Positions 17,591 to 28,225 of a stretch of DNA of 64,000 nt are shown here, in pieces (within the stretch, counting starts at the first letter, position 1; each line of letters starts with the position of its first letter). Position numbers and translations under genes: made by a program. The DNA lies in contig CP092441.1 in assembly GCA_030067835.1 (NCBI GenBank), positions 2,728,001 through 2,792,000 on the forward strand, in the 5' to 3' direction. Origin of the DNA: Chakrabartyella piscis. GTDB taxonomy: Bacteria; Bacillota; Clostridia; Lachnospirales; Anaerotignaceae. The notes under the pieces were generated by a model. It saw only the letters and a program-made list of their open reading frames with translations. It searched no databases and had not been told where the DNA came from.

Positions 17591-17883
17591 TGCATCACTC
17601 CATAATACACGCAAAGTCCAACAACACACACCAAAATCACCAACAGACACAGTTTTTGCAACCGACTACGCCACTGCAATTTTCCATACAAGCGATTGTG
17701 GTGCTTTTCACCCCTTGCAAAATGACTCACCGTTGTATCTTCCAAGTGAAGTGCTTCATTGCGTTCTTTTCGCAAGCGTGTCAATTCTGCTCTACCATAA
17801 AAGCGTTCGTAATACCACTGATATGGACAATAGGTGTATTTATTCAATTCATTTGGTGATAGGGTTTTGCGATTCCAGTCCAT
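17587..17883 (-). CDS. Membrane-anchored Cas4/RecB-like protein, N-terminal half
   Basis: 98 residues. It begins with LSPNELNKYTYCPYQWYYER, the N-terminal Cys block of Cas4/RecB-type nucleases, followed by ARGEKHHNRLYG, similar to the G-x-x-x-H motif. It ends in a transmembrane helix (LCLLVILVCVVGLCVYYG). It lacks the PD-(D/E)XK residues, which are in the overlapping downstream gene (four-base ATGA overlap). Start at 17883 is preferred over 17910 because of a nearby GGA, though the ribosome site is weak. A split partner of the next gene; a frameshifted single gene is the alternative. Confidence 0.6.
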   Translation of the reverse strand: MDWNRKTLSPNELNKYTYCPYQWYYERFYGRAELTRLRKERNEALHLEDTTVSHFARGEKHHNRLYGKLQWRSRLQKLCLLVILVCVVGLCVYYGVMQ

Positions 17884-17930
17884 ATTTATTCCATTTCTAT
17901 TGATATCCAATTGATTTGTGGTGATTCATA

Positions 17931-18067
17931 ACGGTCGATTCGTGAATCGCCCCTACAATTCGCCACAATTCTGTCATTCTGAGAAGTTTGCGACGAAGAA
18001 TCTTTATCTCCTTTGTAGGAAACAATATTGTGTTGTTTTTCGGTTCAGTCAAGACTGAACCCTACAA
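17931..18067. repeat. Two interspersed hairpin units (family ending CCCTACAA)
   Basis: Unit 1 (17931-17957) has stem CGATTC/GAATCG; unit 2 (18041-18067) has stem GGTTCAGTC/GACTGAACC. Both end in CCCTACAA. See the finding on the repeat family. The rest of the 17884-18103 gap has no recognised feature. Confidence 0.7.
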
Positions 18068-18103
18068 AAAGCAAAAGACCCATTGGTTTTTGGCAGTTTC
18101 ACA

Positions 18104-19045
18104 TTACAAATCGGAGCGTCTCATATTGCGTTGCAACATACGGTTGTAACCCATCCAAAGACCTGTATTGCCTTCATCTTGCAACATTTCTTCAAACATT
18201 TTTGTTTTGGCATCCATATTATCGGCACAACTCAAAATAAATGCTTCGATTGTAGATGGCAATTTGGGTGAACCATATTCCAATTCACCATGGTGTGACA
18301 AAATGCAATGTTTCATCAAGTTTTCCAATGTCTTTGGGAAACCTTCAATTTTTGCTGCTGTCACTTGAATCAATTCTGCGCCCATATAAATATGGCCCAA
18401 CAATTGACCTTCATCGGTATAATCGTTTTCTGGGAATTCAGACAATTCCATAATCTTTGCCACATCATGAAGCATTGCACATGCCACCAACACATCACGA
18501 TTGACAAATTGATAGCGTGTTGCCATAAAATCACAAATTTGTGTTACAGACAAGGTATGTTCCACCAATCCACCACGAAAACTATGGTGCATGCTTTTTG
18601 CTGCTGAATGGTATTTGAATTCTTTGCTGATCAACGGATGTTTCAAGAAAATTTCTTCCAAGAGCAATTTGATGTGTTCATTTTGGATGCTATCGATATA
18701 GCCCAATACTTCTTCATTCATTGCATCAATATTTTTTTCTGTAGATGGGATATAATCCGCTGCATCATATTCCCCTTCGATACTTTTACGCAAACGTTTG
18801 ATGTTCAGTTGCAAATCGCCATTGTATGTAATCAAGCTACCATCCACTTTGATGAAATCGTTTTCTGCAAATGGTTGGATATCACGGTTCACATCCCAAA
18901 CTTTGGCATCCAAAATACCTGTTTTGTCTTGCAATTTCAAAGACAAGTATGTTTTGCCATTTTTGGATTTGAAGCTTTGTTTGGATTTGCAAAGATAATG
19001 TTCAATGACCATATCGCCATCGCACAATTCATTAATATATATCAT
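18104..19045 (-). CDS. yhaM: 3'-5' exoribonuclease YhaM-type
   Basis: 313 residues. An N-terminal OB-fold nucleic-acid-binding domain (about 15-90; KTYLSLKLQDKTGILDAKVW) is followed by a linker and an HD-type metal hydrolase domain: His in GGLVEHTLSV, His-Asp in CAMLHDVAKIME, and later HCILSHHGELEYG. YhaM enzymes trim RNA and DNA 3' ends in Firmicutes. Start at 19045 supported by GGAGGAA; an upstream in-frame extension of 46 residues has no ribosome site. Flanked by gaps with hairpin repeats, so probably transcribed alone. Confidence 0.9.
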   Translation of the reverse strand: MIYINELCDGDMVIEHYLCKSKQSFKSKNGKTYLSLKLQDKTGILDAKVWDVNRDIQPFAENDFIKVDGSLITYNGDLQLNIKRLRKSIEGEYDAADYIPSTEKNIDAMNEEVLGYIDSIQNEHIKLLLEEIFLKHPLISKEFKYHSAAKSMHHSFRGGLVEHTLSVTQICDFMATRYQFVNRDVLVACAMLHDVAKIMELSEFPENDYTDEGQLLGHIYMGAELIQVTAAKIEGFPKTLENLMKHCILSHHGELEYGSPKLPSTIEAFILSCADNMDAKTKMFEEMLQDEGNTGLWMGYNRMLQRNMRRSDL

Positions 19046-19499
19046 AAAATTCCTCCTAAATTCCCATTTTTTCATTATGGCAATACCTCGTGACCCTAAT
19101 TGCAAAATTTGTGAGTAGATTTTTTTGTCAGAATTGTTAAAAACGGAGGCGATATCGGAAATATCGACGAGTATTTTTGGCACTTATGACGGGAAAATAA
19201 ACTGCAAAGGTTGTGATAGAGGGTTGCTGGGTGTTGCCTTACATTATATTGTATCATAGGGAAATGGTGGTTGTCATTAGGAAAGTGGGTAATTTTTGTG
19301 AAAATAGCGGTATAGCAAAGCATTACCCTACAAATCAAACATCACCAATCATCAAAACAGGAGGATACTATCCTCCCCTACGAACCAATATCGTTATCAA
19401 TCATCAATCCAGTAGGGGCGATTCACGAATCGTCCGTTTTATCACAATCATACAAAAAGGGTGGATATAGAATCCACCCCTACAATACATATATTTTAT
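19046..19499. repeat. Intergenic space with three interspersed hairpin units
   Basis: This 454-bp gap has no gene. It holds hairpin units at 19356-19383 (stem GGAGGAT/ATCCTCC), 19412-19437 (reverse orientation, stem CGATTC/GAATCG) and 19459-19483 (stem GGTGGAT/ATCCACC), each with the CCCTAC flank. A weaker unit may lie near 19308-19332. The yhaM promoter must also lie here but was not pinned down. Confidence 0.7.
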
Positions 19500-22400
19500 T
19501 TAGAACAAACTCAACTGATTGGTTTCTGGAATACCTTGTAAAATACCATTGTCTTTCAACAAATCAATCAAGCTACGTCCAAGGGAAGTGTGTTCTTTCA
19601 GTTCTTCAATGGTGTTGAATTCACGTCCCACACGTCCATCTACAATGCTTTGTGCTGCATTGGTACCCAAACCTTGCAAAGAATTGAATGGTGGTATGAG
19701 TCCACCTTCTACCACAAGGAATCTTTTTGCATCTGACTTATACAAATCCATTGGTGCAAAGTGGAATCCCCTTGCGTAAAATTCTACACACAATTCCAAA
19801 ACCGTCAATTTATTCTTTTCTTTTGTGGTCACTTCATTGCCCTTTGCATGGATTTCTCGAACCGCTTCTTTTGCCACTTCCATACCTTTACACATGGATG
19901 CATAGTCAAAATCATCACTGGCACGAATGCTGAAATAAGCTGCATAGTATGCCAATGGATAGTTGATTTTGAAATAGGCAATACGAAACGCCATCATCAC
20001 ATAAGCCGCTGCATGGGCTTTTGGGAACATATATTTGATACGCAAACAAGATTCCACGTACCAATCCGGCACATTATGGGCTTTCATATCTTCAATTTCA
20101 TCATCCTTAAGACCCTTACCTTTACGGACATTTTCCATGATTTTGAAGGATTTCTTCTTATCCATCCCTTTGTTGATGAGATAAATCATAATACTATCCC
20201 TTGTGGAAATGGTTTCTTGCAAAGTGATGGTACCATCGTCAATGAAAGATTTTGCATTGCCAAGCCAAACATCAGTACCATGTGACAAGCCAGAAATACG
20301 AATCAAATCGGCAAAGGATTTTGGTTTGGTATCCAACAACATACCACGTACAAATTTCGTTCCAAATTCAGGAATACCCAAAGTGCCTGTTTTGCAATCA
20401 ATTTCTTCTTCGGTAACACCCAAAGCCTTTGGTGATTCAAACAAAGACATGGTTGCTGGATCACCCAGTGGCACTGTTTGGGGATTGATGCCTGTAATGT
20501 CATGCAACATACGAATTACTGTTGGATCGTCATGACCCAACAAGTCCAATTTCAACAAACGTCCACTGATGGAATGGTAGTCGAAATGAGTTGTGGTAAT
20601 GGTGGAATTCATATCATTTGCTGGTCTTTGGATAGGGCAAAACTCATAGATGCTATGGTCATTTGGTACAACCATAAGTCCACCTGGATGTTGCCCTGTG
20701 GTACGTTTGACACCGGTACAGCCACCAATCAAACGATTGATTTCTGCATTGTGTACTGTTTTTTCTTTGGCATCGAAATATTTTTTTACAAAGCCATAAG
20801 CTGTTTTTTCTGCAAGTGTACCAATGGTTCCCGCTTTGAACACATGTCCTACACCAAAGAGTTCTTCTGTATAGGCATGTGCCGATTGCTGGTATTCACC
20901 TGAGAAGTTCAAATCGATATCAGGCTCTTTATCACCTTCAAATCCAAGGAAGGTTTGGAATGGAATATCGTGACCTTCTTTGTGGAGCTGAGCACCACAT
21001 TTTGGACACACTGCATCTGGCATATCACATCCACAAGCTTCTGCCATTGCATAGGATTTCACCACTTCTGAATCAAAATCGGAATATTTACACTGGTCAC
21101 ACACATAATGTGGTGGCAATGAATTTACTTCTGTAATCCCTGCCATATTGGCTGCAAAGGAAGAACCAACAGACCCACGTGAGCCTACCAAATAGCCATC
21201 TTCCACTGATTTCCAAACCAATTTTTGTGCAATGATATACAACACTGCATAGCCATTGCTGATGATGGAGTTGAGCTCTGTTTCCAATCTGTCCAGTACA
21301 ATTTGTGGCAATGGATTTCCATACAATTCATATGCTTTATCCATACAAATTTGGCGGAGCTCATCGTCTGCACCTTCGATTTTTGGTGGGAAGGTTTCAT
21401 CTGGAATGGGTTTGATTTTTTCAATCCAATCTGCAACTTTATTGGTGTTTGTGACCACCACTTCATATGCTTTGTCTGTACCCAAATATTGGAATTCCTT
21501 CAGCATTTCTTCTGTGGTACGCAAATACAAAGGAGGTTGGTTGTCCGCATCAGAAAAACCCTCTGCTGCCATAATGATTTTTCTGTAAGTTGCATCTTCT
21601 GGATCAATGAAATGGACATCACCAGCTGCCACCACCAATTTATTGTATTGCTCACCAAGTGCCACAATCTTCTTGTTGATTTCTTCCAAATCCTTGAAAG
21701 AACCGACTGCTTCCACACGTGGTGAATGGATCATAAATTCGTTGTTGCCAAGGGGTTGAATCTCCAAATAATCATAGAAATTGACCAAACCTTCCAACAC
21801 TTCTTTTGGTGCATTGTCCAGAACTGCTTTGTACAATTCACCTGCTTCACAAGCACTACCAATGATCAAACCTTCTCTAAATTTCAAAAATTCGCTTTTG
21901 GGAATCCTTGGTCTACGGAAGAAGTAGTCAATATGTGCTTTGGAAACCAATTCATACAGGTTACGCAAACCAACGTAATTTTGCACCAAAATCACTGCAT
22001 GGTGTGCTCGTAATTTTTTGTAATTCACAGTTCTACTGGAATACACATTCACATCATACATGGTGTGTACCTGTTCTTCTTTCATGCGTCTGATGAATTC
22101 CAAGAACACATGAGCAGTTGCTTCTGCATCGTTGACTGCTCTATGATGACCCACCAATTCAATGCCCAAATGGTCACAAATCAGGTTCAATTTATGTTTA
22201 TTCAAGTCTTTGAGAATACATCTGGACAGCTCCAAAGTATCCAAAACTGTATTGGTCACTTCAAAACCGCAATCACGCTCTGCTGACATACGAATGAAGC
22301 CCATATCAAAACTGGCATTATGTGCCACCATAACTGCATCGCCAACAAATTCCATGAATTTAGGTAAAATCACATCTATGGTATCTGCGCTTGCCACCAT

Positions 22401-23831
22401 TTCGTTGGTGATACCGGTCAGTTTTGTAATTTCTTCTGAAATATGTTTCTTAGGGTTTACAAATGTGGAATATCTGTCCACAATTTCACCATTGGTCACC
22501 TTTACAGCACCAATTTCTGTGATACGCTCTATTTCTTTGGACAGACCTGTGGTTTCAATATCGAATACCACAAAAGTATCATCCAAAGTTTGACCACGTG
22601 GCATAGTCACCACATTGCCCAAATCATCAATGAGGTATGCTTCCACACCATAAATCACCTTCAAATCAGACTTACCAGCAGCATTCATTGCATCCGGGAA
22701 AGCTTGCACCACACCATGATCTGTGATGGCAATTGCTTTGTGACCCCAATCAATGGCACGTTTGATATAGCTTTTCACATTTGTGATGCCATCCATACTG
22801 CTCATTTGGGTGTGCAAATGGAGTTCCACTCGTTTTTCTTCTGCATTGTCCTGTTTGGGTGGTTTCTTTTGCCCCAAGTTGATGGATTTCGCCATCATAT
22901 TGATTTCTTGTGCATATTTATCGAACTGTACATCACCAAATGCTTTGATACAAGCACCTGTTTTCATAATACTGGAAAGTTCTTCATCAAAAATGGATTT
23001 TTTTACAAAGAACTTCACAGTTGTAGAGTCTGTCATATCCGTAATGTCAAAGGAAACAATGTACTTTTCACCTTTGATTTCACGTGTTTCCACATTGAAG
23101 ATATTGCCTTCGATTAAGAGAGTTTCACCAACCACTTTGGATTCCAAAATTGGGGTTGCTGTACCAACGCATTCTTTGCCAAACAAAATACCCTTTGCAA
23201 CAGATTCGCTGACACCTGCCAGAACCGCTTCTTCTTGTGCCTTTTGTGCTGAAGTTTGTGCTTCCATAATTTCACGCAAATAGGTGGTTTCTTTTTCTTC
23301 TTTTTTCTGTGCAAAACGAGTGATTTTCTCATCTGCCACAACGCCATCTTTGAATTGTACCACTATGGTTTGACCGAGTTCTGCTGCAATTTTTTCTTGC
23401 ACCAAAACATCAATTTTTTTACGTGCCATGAAATATGCCATATTGTCTTGGACTTGGATGAACAATTTGCCTTCTTTGTATTTCCAAGTGGCTTGTTTCA
23501 TAATACCACTGCATACACGACTGATTCCACCTACAAAGACTTGGATGTTTTGCCAATATGTACCCATGATTTGAGACATATCCCCTTCTTCCAAATCATA
23601 GGAAACAGAAACTTCTACACCCTTTGCACCTGTCAATTTGGATAGGAGTTCCATTTTCAATTTTGTAATTTCTTTTTCAGACAACAATGTTTTGGAGCGG
23701 ATTTTTGCCAGAACCAAGTGATCTTTTTTGCTGATTTTCAAATCTTCTACATATGTATTTTGAAACACCCCCATAATTTCAGATGAAAGTGCTACCTTTT
23801 GAAACACATCACCGAATGATTTTGTGGTCAT
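19500..23831 (-). CDS. polC: DNA polymerase III alpha subunit, PolC type
   Basis: 1443 residues, the normal PolC length. It is the replicative polymerase of low-GC Gram-positives, with built-in proofreading. Order: N-terminal domain, OB fold (about 240-330), PHP domain (VELHLHTQMSSMDGI), a DnaQ-like 3'-5' exonuclease inserted in PHP (FVVFDIETTGLSKEIERITE; VMVAHNASFDMGF), then the polymerase core with Cys pairs CDQC and CPKCGA and the catalytic region EPDIDLNFSGEYQ, ending NQLSLF. Start at 23831 after GGAGGGG. The last residues QLSLF resemble a sliding-clamp-binding peptide. Hairpin repeats sit on both sides. Confidence 0.97.
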   Translation of the reverse strand: MTTKSFGDVFQKVALSSEIMGVFQNTYVEDLKISKKDHLVLAKIRSKTLLSEKEITKLKMELLSKLTGAKGVEVSVSYDLEEGDMSQIMGTYWQNIQVFVGGISRVCSGIMKQATWKYKEGKLFIQVQDNMAYFMARKKIDVLVQEKIAAELGQTIVVQFKDGVVADEKITRFAQKKEEKETTYLREIMEAQTSAQKAQEEAVLAGVSESVAKGILFGKECVGTATPILESKVVGETLLIEGNIFNVETREIKGEKYIVSFDITDMTDSTTVKFFVKKSIFDEELSSIMKTGACIKAFGDVQFDKYAQEINMMAKSINLGQKKPPKQDNAEEKRVELHLHTQMSSMDGITNVKSYIKRAIDWGHKAIAITDHGVVQAFPDAMNAAGKSDLKVIYGVEAYLIDDLGNVVTMPRGQTLDDTFVVFDIETTGLSKEIERITEIGAVKVTNGEIVDRYSTFVNPKKHISEEITKLTGITNEMVASADTIDVILPKFMEFVGDAVMVAHNASFDMGFIRMSAERDCGFEVTNTVLDTLELSRCILKDLNKHKLNLICDHLGIELVGHHRAVNDAEATAHVFLEFIRRMKEEQVHTMYDVNVYSSRTVNYKKLRAHHAVILVQNYVGLRNLYELVSKAHIDYFFRRPRIPKSEFLKFREGLIIGSACEAGELYKAVLDNAPKEVLEGLVNFYDYLEIQPLGNNEFMIHSPRVEAVGSFKDLEEINKKIVALGEQYNKLVVAAGDVHFIDPEDATYRKIIMAAEGFSDADNQPPLYLRTTEEMLKEFQYLGTDKAYEVVVTNTNKVADWIEKIKPIPDETFPPKIEGADDELRQICMDKAYELYGNPLPQIVLDRLETELNSIISNGYAVLYIIAQKLVWKSVEDGYLVGSRGSVGSSFAANMAGITEVNSLPPHYVCDQCKYSDFDSEVVKSYAMAEACGCDMPDAVCPKCGAQLHKEGHDIPFQTFLGFEGDKEPDIDLNFSGEYQQSAHAYTEELFGVGHVFKAGTIGTLAEKTAYGFVKKYFDAKEKTVHNAEINRLIGGCTGVKRTTGQHPGGLMVVPNDHSIYEFCPIQRPANDMNSTITTTHFDYHSISGRLLKLDLLGHDDPTVIRMLHDITGINPQTVPLGDPATMSLFESPKALGVTEEEIDCKTGTLGIPEFGTKFVRGMLLDTKPKSFADLIRISGLSHGTDVWLGNAKSFIDDGTITLQETISTRDSIMIYLINKGMDKKKSFKIMENVRKGKGLKDDEIEDMKAHNVPDWYVESCLRIKYMFPKAHAAAYVMMAFRIAYFKINYPLAYYAAYFSIRASDDFDYASMCKGMEVAKEAVREIHAKGNEVTTKEKNKLTVLELCVEFYARGFHFAPMDLYKSDAKRFLVVEGGLIPPFNSLQGLGTNAAQSIVDGRVGREFNTIEELKEHTSLGRSLIDLLKDNGILQGIPETNQLSLF

Positions 23832-24008
23832 AGAATCCCCTCCTTTTTTGATATTTGAAAATGGGTGCCCACATAGGGGCACCCCTACAATGGCATCATA
23901 TTTGCATTTTGTGGTGATTTATAATGGGAGGGCATGGAAACCCTCCCCTACAATGGTATCATATTTGTATTTTTTGGCTGTTTATGACGGCACATTGGGA
24001 ATTATGTA
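23832..24008. repeat. Two interspersed hairpin units upstream of polC
   Basis: Units at 23863-23889 (stem GGTGCCC/GGGCACC) and 23925-23952 (stem GGGAGGG/CCCTCCC), both followed by CCCTACAATGG and then ATCATATTTG. The shared right flank is longer here than in other units and may define the full repeat. Confidence 0.75.
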
Positions 24009-25058
24009 TTACAATTTTTCAATTTCTGCCATCAAGGTTGCCACCAATTCTGATTCTGGTACTTTACAGACGATTTCGCCTTTTTTGAACACAATGCCAA
24101 CACCATTTCCGCCAGCAATGCCGATATCCGCTTCACGGGCTTCACCAGGACCATTGACCACGCAACCCATAACCGCTACTTTGATGTTTTTGTTGATGGA
24201 TTTGCAACGCTCTTCCACTTCATTTGCAATGGAAATCAAATCGATTTGTGTTCTACCGCATGTTGGACAGGATACAAAATCCACTCCAAATTGACGAAGC
24301 CCTAGGGCTTTCAAGATGGCTTTTGCTGCTTTCACTTCTTCCACAGGATCACCTGTCAAAGAAACACGAATGGTATCGCCAATGCCCATAGCCAGAATTG
24401 CGCCAATGCCAACAGCAGATTTGATGGTACCACCATAGACAGTACCTGCTTCTGTGATACCCACATGGATTGGATAATCAACTGCTTCTGACAGCATTTG
24501 ACAGCACTGGATAGAAGCTTGTACACTGGTTGCTTTGATGGCGATGATGGTGTCATAAAAACCATATTTTTCTAGGATTGCAACGTGTTTCAACGCACTT
24601 GCTACCATACCTTCAGGTGTTACCCCATTATATTGGTCAATGATTTCTTGTTCCAAAGAGCCACTATTGACACCAATGCGAATTGGAATTTTCTTTTCCT
24701 TTGCCATTTCCACAACTGCTCGTGTATGTTCTTCCACACCAATATTACCTGGGTTGATACGCACCTTATCAATGCCCAATTCCATAACACGTAGTGCCAA
24801 ACGATAGTCAAAATGGATATCTGCAATCAATGGAATATGAATTTGTTTTTTGATTTCACAAACTGCGTCTGCTGCTGCCATATCTGGAATTGCCACACGC
24901 ACCACTTCACATCCCGCTTCTTCCAAAGCCAAAATTTGTGCCACTGTTGCATCCACATCTCTGGTATCGGTGTTACACATAGATTGGATGACAATTGGAC
25001 ATTCTCCACCAATGTTTACATTGCCCACTGCAACCACTCTTGTTTTCTTTCTTTGCAT
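24009..25058 (-). CDS. ispG: 4-hydroxy-3-methylbut-2-enyl diphosphate synthase (flavodoxin)
   Basis: 349 residues. A [4Fe-4S] enzyme that reduces MEcPP to HMBPP in the MEP isoprenoid pathway. The opening [20 protein letters not shown] and the TIM-barrel phrases [20 protein letters not shown] and [14 protein letters not shown] are typical. Cluster ligands are in [13 protein letters not shown] and [15 protein letters not shown]. Start at 25058 after AGGAGATG. It lies 70 bases after rseP on the same strand; ispG, rseP and dxr adjacent to cdsA and uppS is a standard bacterial cluster order. Confidence 0.96.
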   Translation of the reverse strand: MQRKKTRVVAVGNVNIGGECPIVIQSMCNTDTRDVDATVAQILALEEAGCEVVRVAIPDMAAADAVCEIKKQIHIPLIADIHFDYRLALRVMELGIDKVRINPGNIGVEEHTRAVVEMAKEKKIPIRIGVNSGSLEQEIIDQYNGVTPEGMVASALKHVAILEKYGFYDTIIAIKATSVQASIQCCQMLSEAVDYPIHVGITEAGTVYGGTIKSAVGIGAILAMGIGDTIRVSLTGDPVEEVKAAKAILKALGLRQFGVDFVSCPTCGRTQIDLISIANEVEERCKSINKNIKVAVMGCVVNGPGEAREADIGIAGGNGVGIVFKKGEIVCKVPESELVATLMAEIEKL

Positions 25059-25128
25059 CTCTTCATCTCCTAGAAAAGCGTCCAAATGCAGGCAATATTG
25101 CCAAATATCATCTGAACGCCTTATTCCT

Positions 25129-26196
25129 TTATACAAACAACTTTACAATATCACTCATAAATATAAATATCATAAATCCAACCAAAAAGACAAAGCCTAA
25201 AAATTGAATTTTATTTTCCATTTCTTCACTCATTGGCTTTCCACGCACTGCTTCAATACCAAGGAGTAAAATCTTTCCACCATCCAATCCTGGAATGGGG
25301 AATAGATTCAAAACACCTAGATTTGCACTAAGAACTGCTGCGATATACACAATATTTTGCACTGCTGCTGACAAGCCAATGGTCATACCCGCATCGTAGC
25401 TATCACCAACCACTTGCACAATGGTAATGGGTCCACCATATTCTTCTTGACTTGCTGTGAAAGTGAATACACGCACCAAACCTTCTGCTGTTAATTTGAT
25501 GTAATTGAGCATAGAATAATAGCTATATTGCATAGTATCAAAGACACTTGCTTTTGCAACACCTTCTACATCTTCTGTCAACAAACCACCTACAACTGTT
25601 GGCACAAAACCAATCAAATAGGCGTTTCTTTCGGTATCCAATCGTGGTGTGATACGATATTCATAGATTCCACCACCACGCAAAACTTTCAAATCCAAAG
25701 ATTCACCTGTATTTTCGGATAAAATATATTGCAATTCATCGTAGATATGGATATTTTGTCCATCAATACCAATGATTTCATCGCCAACTTGTAAACCAGA
25801 AGCTGCTGCTGCAGAATCTTCCACAATGCTACTGATGACAGGAATTACTTGATAGGAAGTGATACCCAAACCAAACAACAACACCAAAGCCAACAAAAAA
25901 TTCATTGTTGCACCTGCTGCCATAACTGCAAATCTTGCTCCAATGGATTTGTTCAAAAAGGAACGTTCTCCAATTTGACCCTCTCCATCTGCACCCTCCA
26001 TACGACAAAAACCACCCATTGGAATCATACGTATGGTATACTCTGTTTCTTTGCCTTGGATGGAAAATAGTTTCTTACCCATGCCAATTGCAAATTCCTC
26101 CACCATAATACCGTTCTTTTTCGCCACAATAAAGTGACCCCATTCATGTACCAATACCAAAACGCCAAGGACCAAAATGGTAATCAAAATAGACAT
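25129..26196 (-). CDS. rseP: RIP-type site-2 membrane zinc metalloprotease (M50)
   Basis: 355 residues. An intramembrane protease that cleaves transmembrane regulators and signal-peptide remnants. The metal motif HEWGH is in the first helix ([19 protein letters not shown]). A PDZ domain sits in the middle ([19 protein letters not shown]) and the third metal ligand is in [17 protein letters not shown]. About four transmembrane helices, the last at the C-terminus ([20 protein letters not shown]). Start at 26196 by AAGGAGG. Just 13 bases downstream of dxr, hence the same operon. Confidence 0.95.
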   Translation of the reverse strand: MSILITILVLGVLVLVHEWGHFIVAKKNGIMVEEFAIGMGKKLFSIQGKETEYTIRMIPMGGFCRMEGADGEGQIGERSFLNKSIGARFAVMAAGATMNFLLALVLLFGLGITSYQVIPVISSIVEDSAAAASGLQVGDEIIGIDGQNIHIYDELQYILSENTGESLDLKVLRGGGIYEYRITPRLDTERNAYLIGFVPTVVGGLLTEDVEGVAKASVFDTMQYSYYSMLNYIKLTAEGLVRVFTFTASQEEYGGPITIVQVVGDSYDAGMTIGLSAAVQNIVYIAAVLSANLGVLNLFPIPGLDGGKILLLGIEAVRGKPMSEEMENKIQFLGFVFLVGFMIFIFMSDIVKLFV

Positions 26197-26209
26197 TGTG
26201 ATATCCTCC

Positions 26210-27364
26210 TTATGATTTGTCAAAAGCCACTGCCTTTGCAAAGTTTTTTGCCCAAGCATCCGCCTCCAACAAATCTTCTAGCGTATACTCCTGTTTCACA
26301 GTATATGCAATCATAGCTTGTTCTATCAACTGTGGTATTTGCAAAAAGGAAATTTCTCCATTTAGGAAACGTTCCACAGCAATTTCATTGGATCCATTCA
26401 AAACTGTTGGCATAGTTCCACCAATCTCCAAAGCTCGATATGCCAATGCCAAACAAGGGAATGTTTCCAAATCTGGTTCTTCAAAAGTCAGCTGACTACG
26501 CAAAGTAAAGTCCAACTTTGGATATTTATTTGCAACACGATTTGGATAGGTCAATGCATATTGAATGGGTGGTCTCATATCCACTTCGCCCATTTGGGAA
26601 ATGACAGAACCATCTACATATTCAATTGCAGAATGCACCACACTTTGTGGATGAATCAACACTTCGATTTGGTCGATATCCACATCAAACAACCATTTCG
26701 CTTCCATTACTTCCAGACCTTTGTTCATCAAAGTTGCTGAATCAATGGAAATTTTCTTACCCATATTCCAATTTGGATGACGCAACGCATCTTCCACAGT
26801 CACTTCTTCCAATTCTTCTCGTTTTCTGCCACGGAAAGGTCCACCTGATGCTGTCAACAAAATACGTCTAATTGCATTGTGCTCATTTCCTTGGAGTGCT
26901 TGGAAAATAGCAGAATGTTCACTATCCACAGGATAAATGGACACACCATGCTCCTTTGCCAAATCTATAACCAATTGTCCTGCTGAAACCAAGGTTTCTT
27001 TGTTTGCAAGAGCAATGTTTTTACCTGCTTTGATGGCTGCAAATGTTGGTTCCAAACCAATATTACCCACAACTGCTGTCACAACTGTATCCACTTCATC
27101 TATGGTGGCAACTGCAACCAATCCTTCCATGCCAGACAGCACTTGTATCTCCACATCAGACAAGCGTTTGCGTAACACTTCTGCCTTTTGGTGATCCATA
27201 ACCCCAACCAATTTGGGATGATATGTACGTACTTGCTGTTCCAACAATTCTATATTTTGATTCCCAGAAATTCCAGACACCACAAAATCACCCAACTCTG
27301 AAATCACAGAAAGGGTTTGTGTGCCAACAGAACCTGTAGAACCCAAAATCGAAATTTTTCTCAT
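26210..27364 (-). CDS. dxr: 1-deoxy-D-xylulose 5-phosphate reductoisomerase
   Basis: 384 residues. Converts DXP to MEP with NADPH, the committed step of the MEP pathway whose late step is encoded by ispG in the same operon. N-terminal Rossmann motif ISILGSTGSVGTQTL, substrate/metal region YPVDSEHSAIFQALQGN, ILLTASGGPFRGRKREEL and MGKKISIDSATLMNKGLEV are diagnostic. Start at 27364 with GAGG. Spaced 26 bases from cdsA. Confidence 0.97.
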   Translation of the reverse strand: MRKISILGSTGSVGTQTLSVISELGDFVVSGISGNQNIELLEQQVRTYHPKLVGVMDHQKAEVLRKRLSDVEIQVLSGMEGLVAVATIDEVDTVVTAVVGNIGLEPTFAAIKAGKNIALANKETLVSAGQLVIDLAKEHGVSIYPVDSEHSAIFQALQGNEHNAIRRILLTASGGPFRGRKREELEEVTVEDALRHPNWNMGKKISIDSATLMNKGLEVMEAKWLFDVDIDQIEVLIHPQSVVHSAIEYVDGSVISQMGEVDMRPPIQYALTYPNRVANKYPKLDFTLRSQLTFEEPDLETFPCLALAYRALEIGGTMPTVLNGSNEIAVERFLNGEISFLQIPQLIEQAMIAYTVKQEYTLEDLLEADAWAKNFAKAVAFDKS

Positions 27365-27390
27365 GTTCAACCTCGTTTAAACAATTGCAC

Positions 27391-28212
27391 TTACAAAGGC
27401 GCAACTTCTATCAAAAACAACATAATGTAGTACAATGCTGGTGCTGTCAAAATTACACTATCGAAACGATCCAACACGCCACCATGTCCTGGTATCAATT
27501 TGCCAAAATCTTTGATGCCAGCCATACGTTTCATGGCAGATGCAGCCAAATCGCCAATTTGTGCCAAGAAAGATCCAAAGAATCCCGTCAAACCACAAAG
27601 CAACACAACATCTACACCATCAAAAACAAAGAACCCATCAATCAAAGTACCATAAATCAATGCCAAAATGGTTGCTGTTACAATACCACCAATGGCACCT
27701 TCCACTGTTTTCTTTGGACTGAGGGATGGAATCAACTTATGTTTTCCAAACTTGATGCCAACGAAATAGGCACCTGTATCTGTTCCAAATGCAGTTGAGA
27801 ATACCAACCAAACCAAATATTTTCCATACATAAACTCACGAATCAAATAGATGTGTGACAGTAAGAAAAATACATAGAAGAAACCAAAGAAGCCACTCAT
27901 ACCTTCCACTGCATTGGTTTTGTCATGGCATATTACAGTATACACCAAAAGCACCACCAAAAATACAGCTACAAAAATATTAAAATAATTGTCACCATTG
28001 ATGACTTGCTCCATAAACACACCATAAAATAGAGCAAACAAATAAGAAATGGTATGAAGTCCATTGTTTCCTTTGGAAAATGCTTGGTAAAACTCACGCA
28101 TACCAACCATACCCAAAATCATGATGCTGATTTTCAAGGGCAAACCACCCATTGCCACCAAAACAATCAAAATCGGTGCCAATATAAGCGCTGAAATCAC
28201 TCTTGTTTTCAT
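27391..28212 (-). CDS. cdsA: Phosphatidate cytidylyltransferase
   Basis: 273 residues, polytopic membrane enzyme making CDP-diacylglycerol for phospholipid synthesis. Several hydrophobic helices are visible (ALILAPILIVLVAMGGLPL, NIFVAVFLVVLLVYTVI). The C-terminal family signature is LSPKKTVEGAIGG and HGGVLDRFDSVILTAPALYY. Start at 28212 by GAGGTG. It lies 13 bases after uppS: the uppS-cdsA order is conserved in bacteria. Confidence 0.95.
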   Translation of the reverse strand: MKTRVISALILAPILIVLVAMGGLPLKISIMILGMVGMREFYQAFSKGNNGLHTISYLFALFYGVFMEQVINGDNYFNIFVAVFLVVLLVYTVICHDKTNAVEGMSGFFGFFYVFFLLSHIYLIREFMYGKYLVWLVFSTAFGTDTGAYFVGIKFGKHKLIPSLSPKKTVEGAIGGIVTATILALIYGTLIDGFFVFDGVDVVLLCGLTGFFGSFLAQIGDLAASAMKRMAGIKDFGKLIPGHGGVLDRFDSVILTAPALYYIMLFLIEVAPL

Positions 28213-28225
28213 TTCCACACCTCAC

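Noticed and set aside
17015..17883. Cas4-like pair as evidence of a CRISPR system
   Set aside because: No other cas gene or repeat array is present within the window; free-standing Cas4-like nucleases are common.
19519..23645. Many open frames of 60-166 residues on the plus strand inside polC
   Set aside because: They are antisense shadows of polC codon usage, have no ribosome sites and show Cys/His/Phe-rich nonsense composition.
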